Shown in pieces: positions 19,301 to 24,237 of a stretch of DNA of 24,237 bases; position 1 is the first letter of the stretch, and each line of letters starts with the position of its first letter. The notes beneath the pieces are model-generated. The model ran no database searches. It saw only the letters and a list, made by a program, of their open reading frames with translations, and was not told where the DNA came from. Source of the stretch: Ettlia oleoabundans. Lineage: Eukaryota > Chlorophyta > Chlorophyceae > Chlamydomonadales. A program made the translations under genes and the position numbers. The DNA lies in contig JAAMXP010000176.1 in the NCBI GenBank assembly GCA_019693395.1, forward strand, positions 1 through 24,237. Reading direction: 5' to 3'.

Positions 19301-20973
19301 CAAGGCAGGGAGAGGGGCAGGCATACACATTTAGTGTCATTTGTGCCTGCTCACAACGTTGGTTGAAGGTTGCTGTGTGTGTATGTTGGCAGCCTCAACG
19401 TTAAGGGCGTGGCTAATGGGGACCGTTGCATACTGCCAACTAAATTTGTTGCTTGTTTCCTTGAACCTTGCCTTGCCGCTTCTGCAGATTGCGATGTGTA
19501 CTTCAGGCAGCAGATGAAGCTGGTTGATTGGGGCACGCCGCTGCCCACAGCGGTTGGCATGGGGTAAGACTCATTGTATCTTGCTGACTCGTTGTATGCA
19601 CCAAAGCATGTGTGGAACACAACCAGCAGTCATCACAGTGGCCCAGTTCATGTTATGATCGTACCGTGCTCCCTGCCCGCAGGTTTGAAGGTGCAGACAT
19701 CTTCCCCTACAATGCTGGCATCATGCTGATGAACATGCCATACATGAGAAGGACGAACAAAAAGTTCTTGAATTGGATCCTGGCGCAAAAGAATGGCCTT
19801 TACTATCCAGGCAAGACAAGCTGCTGTTGTTGTTGCAGCTCCTGTTTGTCAAGGCTGTCTAAGCCAACCTTGGCCTTTGTTTATGGATGAAGCGTCAATG
19901 AAGGCAGGCTTACACCACATACATGCTTGGACGCGCGTGCGCTGTGAATGCTGCAGGGTATGGTCCCCTTGATCAGGGCGCCTTGAACCAGTTCTATGAA
20001 AAGGAGATCAAGGGCAGGCCGATTAGCAAGGTGCGAAGTAGCCTCCAATAGCTGCAAGGAACTTAGGCATTCCAGCATTGGCAATCTGACGCACCCTGTC
20101 TTTCATCCTTTGCGGTTCAAACCTGCAATTCAACTTGCAACATGCCTAGGTGCCCTTCATTCCTGCCGTTGTCTGCTGCAGCACTTCAATGCCATGATGT
20201 TCCACCAGTTCAGACCAGATGCACGCATTGTGCACATGAATGGGTGAGTGATGGGCAGCCCTGCAGAATTGGGAATGTTGGTTCAAGAGCAGGGATTTGC
20301 ATCGAACAATGCGTTGGGCTCTATAACGCACCGCAAGCTCAAAGAACTTGTAGCGATGATGCCGCGGGAGGTGTTGGGTTGTTTGACTGTGAATGCTGTG
20401 GTGCCATGCACTAACTTCGATGTGCTCTCTCCTGTCTTCTGAGCAGGCCCAAGCCTAATCACTACCTTGAATGGCTTGAAAAGGGAGCATGTGCCTTTGG
20501 TGACATGTGCAAAATGGTGAGCTAGGGGCTGAGCAGAAATAGCCCTGGCTCTGGCAGTTGCTGCCTGTGCAACTGCTGCAGCCAATGTAGTGTGGCTTTT
20601 AAGACCTTTTGCTGTTTGCACCCATGCGCCTGAAATGCAGGGTGTCAGGAACGGTGTGTGCCAATACATTGCGGAGTATGCGCCGCTGACGCCCGATTGG
20701 GACGTGCCTGCCAAGCTGCACAAGCTGTGCAGCAGTGGCGCAGAAGAGCAACAGGTGCCCACCTTGCAATCAGTGGCCGCCAAGTGGCAGGCAACAAATA
20801 CAGCGGCTGTGCCGCAGGAAGAGGATGAAGAAAATGCAGGCCAGCAGGAGGAAGCCGAAGAGGAGCTGGTGGTTGGCGAAAGGTTGGCGGCTGGAAAACG
20901 GTCGCGAATCGGGCAGCAAAAAGGCGGCGCAAGGCAAGGAGGCAGCAACCAGCGTTTTACCGAGGAATCGTGA
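16319..20973 (+). CDS. Fused glycosyltransferase: O-fucosyltransferase-like domain + GT8-like GT-A domain
   Basis: Seventeen exons: 16319-16583, 16722-16842, 16958-17119 (or 17131), 17343-17459, 17562-17674, 17788-17864, 17959-18041, 18146-18224, 18412-18569, 18732-18912, 19121-19292, 19488-19563, 19683-19810, 19957-20030, 20182-20243, 20447-20516 and 20641-20973. All joins keep frame, giving 756 (or 760) aa. Residues 2-20 form a signal anchor. Residues about 70-392 resemble the GDP-fucose O-fucosyltransferase superfamily: GSFAHQRVDVLSGLVLAAEL, LNRTLVLP, YDVDTFVSRL, FNILHLRAEDKW with the HLR/E signature (about 240-245), GIVRNNCMNNT and VDYYLALNCHQFVGNSVSVS. From 393 (MPWVFTYNDWS) a second catalytic domain follows: VLFTDCDVYF with a DxD-type DCD at 510-512, YNAGIMLMNM, GPLDQGALNQFYE and HMNGPKP at 620-626, as in GT8 (glycogenin-like) enzymes. 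The acidic and basic tail is low complexity. Donor and acceptor sugars are not predictable. The exon between the domains joins in phase 2, so this is one transcript on paper. Confidence 0.8.
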
Positions 20974-21375
20974 CGGACAACGCTTGCAAGACATTTGATT
21001 ATAGTATGACCTGCTTACAGCCTATTGTTCCTTATGTCCATGGGCTCATTGAGCCGACCTATGCCTGTACGATTCATGTGCTAACTGTACTGATTTCCTT
21101 TTCTGCACAGACCAAGGTGGCCTAGCCCCCATTGTTGACGCGTAGGTAGAAACAACATGCTACCTGTTCTTTATGCAAGCACAACTGCCACTTACTGCAA
21201 CAATGCTCACGGATATACTGCTAGCAGGGTTGAGAGGTGCCCAATGGCGCCCAGGCAGACAACCCCAATGTCGCAAAATTAATTGCAGTGATGCACACAA
21301 CCACTGCCCCAATCGCCCAGTTCTGCATCAGGCCTTGCAACAGAACATAGCTGGCTGTGGGTGGTGCACTGCGAT
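20974..21375. other. Convergent 3' intergenic region
   Basis: This lies between the stop codons of the rightward glycosyltransferase fusion and the leftward SEC63 gene and should contain both 3' UTRs. On the minus strand a TGTAA pentamer at 21015-21019 could serve SEC63. No gene is visible. Confidence 0.5.
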
Positions 21376-24017
21376 TTACTCCTCATCAGATGCGGTGTGC
21401 TCCTCTTCATCCTCTGATCCCGACTCCTCAGTTCCATACTCGTCAGAGTCGTAAGCCTGCAGACAACGTGCCGGAGGTGGGGGTATATACCAAAAGCAGC
21501 AACAGCAGCAGACGTTGGTACGAACACACATAAAAAGGCAACCTGTCACCAGAGGAGGGTGCAAGTACAAGATGAGTGGAAGGCACGTGCATCATGCAGG
21601 CATGCAATGTGCAGGTGCACCACATGATGGCCAGTGGCACGCATTATCTGTATTTGCAGACAATGGACAGCAAAGTGTTGGAACTTGAAAGCAGCAGCAC
21701 TCACATCCTCCTCATCCTCCTCGCCCTCCTGCCCAGCATCGGACTCCATGTCAGAATCGCCTGCGCGGGAATGAGGGAGACGGTTTAGCGGAGCACACTC
21801 AACCACAGGGAATCTCGTCCTGTAGCGCCTAGAGCCCTTCAGTTTTGCGGGCAATCAGCAGTCAGGGCAGGTGCTGCCTCCTTAGATTACCGTTATCGGC
21901 TGTATGGAAGACCCACAGCGCACCTCGAATGAAAACCTCGGATTCCTCGGTGCGTTGCAGTGCTGCCCGTCGGCCCCGCCCCTCTCGGTCAGCCCGCGTT
22001 GCCGGCTCCACCTGTTAAAACAGCAGCCACGGTATGGTGGGCTCGTAATGAGATGCATGTTTTACACCAAATGTATGTGTGGCTGTGCAAAGGGTAAAAA
22101 GTGCAAGCACAACTGATCCCCGAATGATCCGTCACCAGTACAATTCAATACCCGGGATAACACCGAGCCAATCACGCACCTTGAGCTTGATAGGAATAGC
22201 GCGATCGCAACCCACCCAAGCATCCGTGAGACAGAGCAGCTGCAGATCGTACTTCCCTGCAGGCACAGGAAATCACTCGATGGCTTCTTAGTAATGAATG
22301 AGAAAGTAGGCTCTGGTTTTGGTTGCATCGACATTTGAACAAGGTTGAGTACTGGTGACAGGTTGGACGCAGGCATGACAAGGCGCCGACACATAAAGCA
22401 GGTACCAGGAAGGTTCTCTGGCAGCTTGCAGACAATGTTGGTCACCAGCTGCAAGTGGCGCCACAAACTTGAGTTCGAAAGTCTGGCCCAGCTCTTCAAT
22501 GCTGGAGTCAAGTGCCTCCTGCATAGAAGAAGGCCAGGTATGCGACGTTTAAGTTAGGAACTGAAAGCAACATAGCAACAGTGAGGGCAGGACAGCATTC
22601 TGCTACAGGGGCCGGGGCTCCCACTCAATCAAGAGCAGCTTGCAACCACTTATTGAAACAATGTAAACAAGGATTAAATAAACGAGATAGGCAAGTGTAG
22701 CCTTTTTCGCGAGGCAGATTTAACATCCCACCTCTCCGCCAGCTGCTGCAAAGGGGTCGAACTTAGTGCCAGCCAGTAAGGGGTTGGCAGTTGCACCGCT
22801 GCCCGTCCCATTGCTGCTACCGCCGCCTGCCTTGCCGCTGCCGCTGCCAGCCAGGGTGCTCACAGCTGTGGTGTTGTGCTTGGCTGTCCAGTTGGCAGCA
22901 TAGCGCGCCCCAATTGCCTCAGCCTGCACATAACACAAACAGCTATACCCCCCATTTGGTATCTAACATTCAACATCGCCACTTTCCAGCTAAGCGCCTG
23001 AACTGAACTTTGCACGAGGACAAAAAACAACGGAACAAGAGGCAAGCAATGAGGCAATAGTACACAGAAATCAAGTGCACACGGCAGTATTTTGCAGGAA
23101 GTAAGTGTACATAGCGACACTCATGGAAGTCAGTGCATTGCGAGATGTACGCTGCCCCTTGCCTGCAGCAGGTTCTGTTTGCTGATGACCATGGATGCAT
23201 TCTGCAGGGTAGGGTGGCGGAAACAAGCGACAATGGTGTCATTGCTAATGTTCAGTACTGATGCGCACATTTTGAACCATACATAATGCCAAGCAGATGA
23301 CAAGCAGGAAACAGCCGGGCATAATCGTGCCATGCCATACACCCACTTCGCCCAACCACTCACAGCTGCAGCGTCTGCCAGAATGAAGTACCAGGTCTCC
23401 TCCTTGGGGACGGGGTAGCGAGGGGCATAAGCCTGCAATACAGTGGTGCAACGGACACAAAACAGGTCGACCAAACACACCATGAACATGGCATGACTCA
23501 TAGCAAAAGCACCACGCCATGTGCCTTACAAGGTGGGAACTCCAAACTATCAGGTGATTGGTTGATTGACAGCTGTGCTAAAAATGGCTGCTGCACTAGG
23601 TCTAGAATCCGCTCACCAGGGCAGCCTTCCCCTTGATGCTGTCAGCATCAAACGAGGCGGACATGTGGCTGGGCCGTGTCAACATGGCCTGCACCATAGT
23701 GGGGGAAACGAGTTGCAGGCAAAAGTCATGGTACATGGGCATTAAGGCAAACATTGAAGCAAAACTGGGATAAGTCGTGGCAATAACTAAAAGCTTCTCG
23801 GTACCCAACGCTCGCTGTGCTAGCTGCTATTTAGGGCCCCACCTTGCAACAAGCTGTCTACTTTGTATTATCTCTTCCTATTATCATACAGCGCTCAACA
23901 GTGCATAGACACATTGAAGAGTGTAGAGAGCTGTTTGGGACGGCAACATCAGTATGCGCCACACACCTGTACACGGCAGGTCACCACGTCCTGCTGAAGC
24001 ACTACTTCATCATCCAC
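21376..24017 (-). CDS. SEC63: SEC63/ERdj2 translocon subunit, C-terminal part (5' end outside window)
   Basis: The visible exons, 5' to 3' on the minus strand, are 24017-23967, 23688-23617, 23432-23364, 23201-23163, 22923-22732, 22518-22446, 22256-22180, 22011-21924, 21760-21705 and 21456-21376. They join in frame to 265 C-terminal residues. These match the end of the Sec63 domain of plant ERdj2: VDDEVVLQQDVVTCRVQ, LTRPSHMSASF, AYAPRYPVPKEETWYFILAD, SKQNLLQAEAIGARYA, FELKFVAPLAAGKYDL and LLCLTDAWVGCDRAIPIKLK. The C-terminus is strongly acidic (EEGEEDEED, then DEYGTEESGSEDEEEHTASD), the tail known in SEC63 to contact SEC62. SEC63 is an ER membrane J-protein that recruits BiP to the Sec61 translocon; its membrane helices and J domain would lie right of the window. 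Odd points are a Gly/Ser-rich linker inside the domain and a likely GC donor at 23162 (CAG|GCAAGG). It is convergent with the glycosyltransferase fusion. Confidence 0.85.
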
Positions 24018-24237
24018 CTGAAACAGAATACGTCGGCAGCAGACAACTGCTCGTGTAAGGGCATGGCATACGTAGCAAAAGACGACTGGTTGTACACACG
24101 GGAAAAGCAACATAAAGCATGAACGAGGGTTTGAAAAGCACACGTGAGACAGACAAGCTCCTGCTGGGCGTTTTTCGTGGGCAGAGACTGCTGGCGAAAC
24201 GTGGAGGCTTGTGAGTGCAACAGCACATATCCAACTA

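Noticed and set aside
18733..20973. Separate GT8-like gene starting at the ATG at 18733
   Set aside because: That ATG lies one base after a good acceptor, and the join to the previous exon (CA|G) keeps frame; no promoter-sized gap or signal anchor precedes it.
1..24237. tRNA, rRNA, CRISPR or transposase genes
   Set aside because: I saw no cloverleaf, rRNA-like stretch, regularly spaced repeats or transposase/reverse-transcriptase motifs on either strand.

Overview
This window looks like nuclear DNA of a green alga (Chlorophyta). The genes are split by many short introns with GTGAGT/GTGCGT-type donors and (T)GCAG acceptors. Coding exons are GC- and Ala-rich while introns are T-rich, TGTAA polyadenylation-type pentamers follow several genes, and the proteins match plant/algal families. 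I cannot name the species. Gene structures were built by hand: exon ends were accepted only where GT/GC..AG borders, codon phase and family motifs agreed. No computation or database search was run.

Layout: (1) 148-4302 (+) is the 3' part of an FG-repeat nucleoporin of NUP1/NUP136 type, open at the left edge. (2) 4728-6125 (-) is a single-exon, membrane-anchored polysaccharide pyruvyl transferase-like protein. (3) 6126-8040 is non-coding or unassigned and carries two short direct-repeat pairs. (4) 8041-9029 (-) is a small charged coiled-coil protein, not recognised. (5) 9261-12189 (+) is a PMR5/TBL-type PC-esterase (putative polysaccharide O-acetyltransferase, 8 exons, 464 aa), divergent from (4). 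(6) 12190-13232 is intergenic, with a perfect 19-bp hairpin and an interlocked inverted repeat. (7) 13233-14720 (+) is a TMEM50 homologue (5 exons, 170 aa). (8) 14721-16318 is unassigned, with a candidate N-terminal exon for the next gene. (9) 16319-20973 (+) is a 17-exon gene fusing an O-fucosyltransferase-like domain to a GT8-like GT-A domain (about 756 aa). (10) 21376-24017 (-) is the 3' part of SEC63/ERdj2, open at the right edge and convergent with (9).

Three of the seven genes are predicted Golgi/ER type II proteins that modify glycans (pyruvyl transfer, O-acetylation, fucosyl/hexosyl transfer), and an ER translocon component lies beside them. The most unusual items are the two-glycosyltransferase fusion, the intronless pyruvyl-transferase gene amid intron-rich neighbours, a repeated GWxxAFLxxN-plus-helix module in the nucleoporin, and several GC-AG introns supported by conserved motifs.
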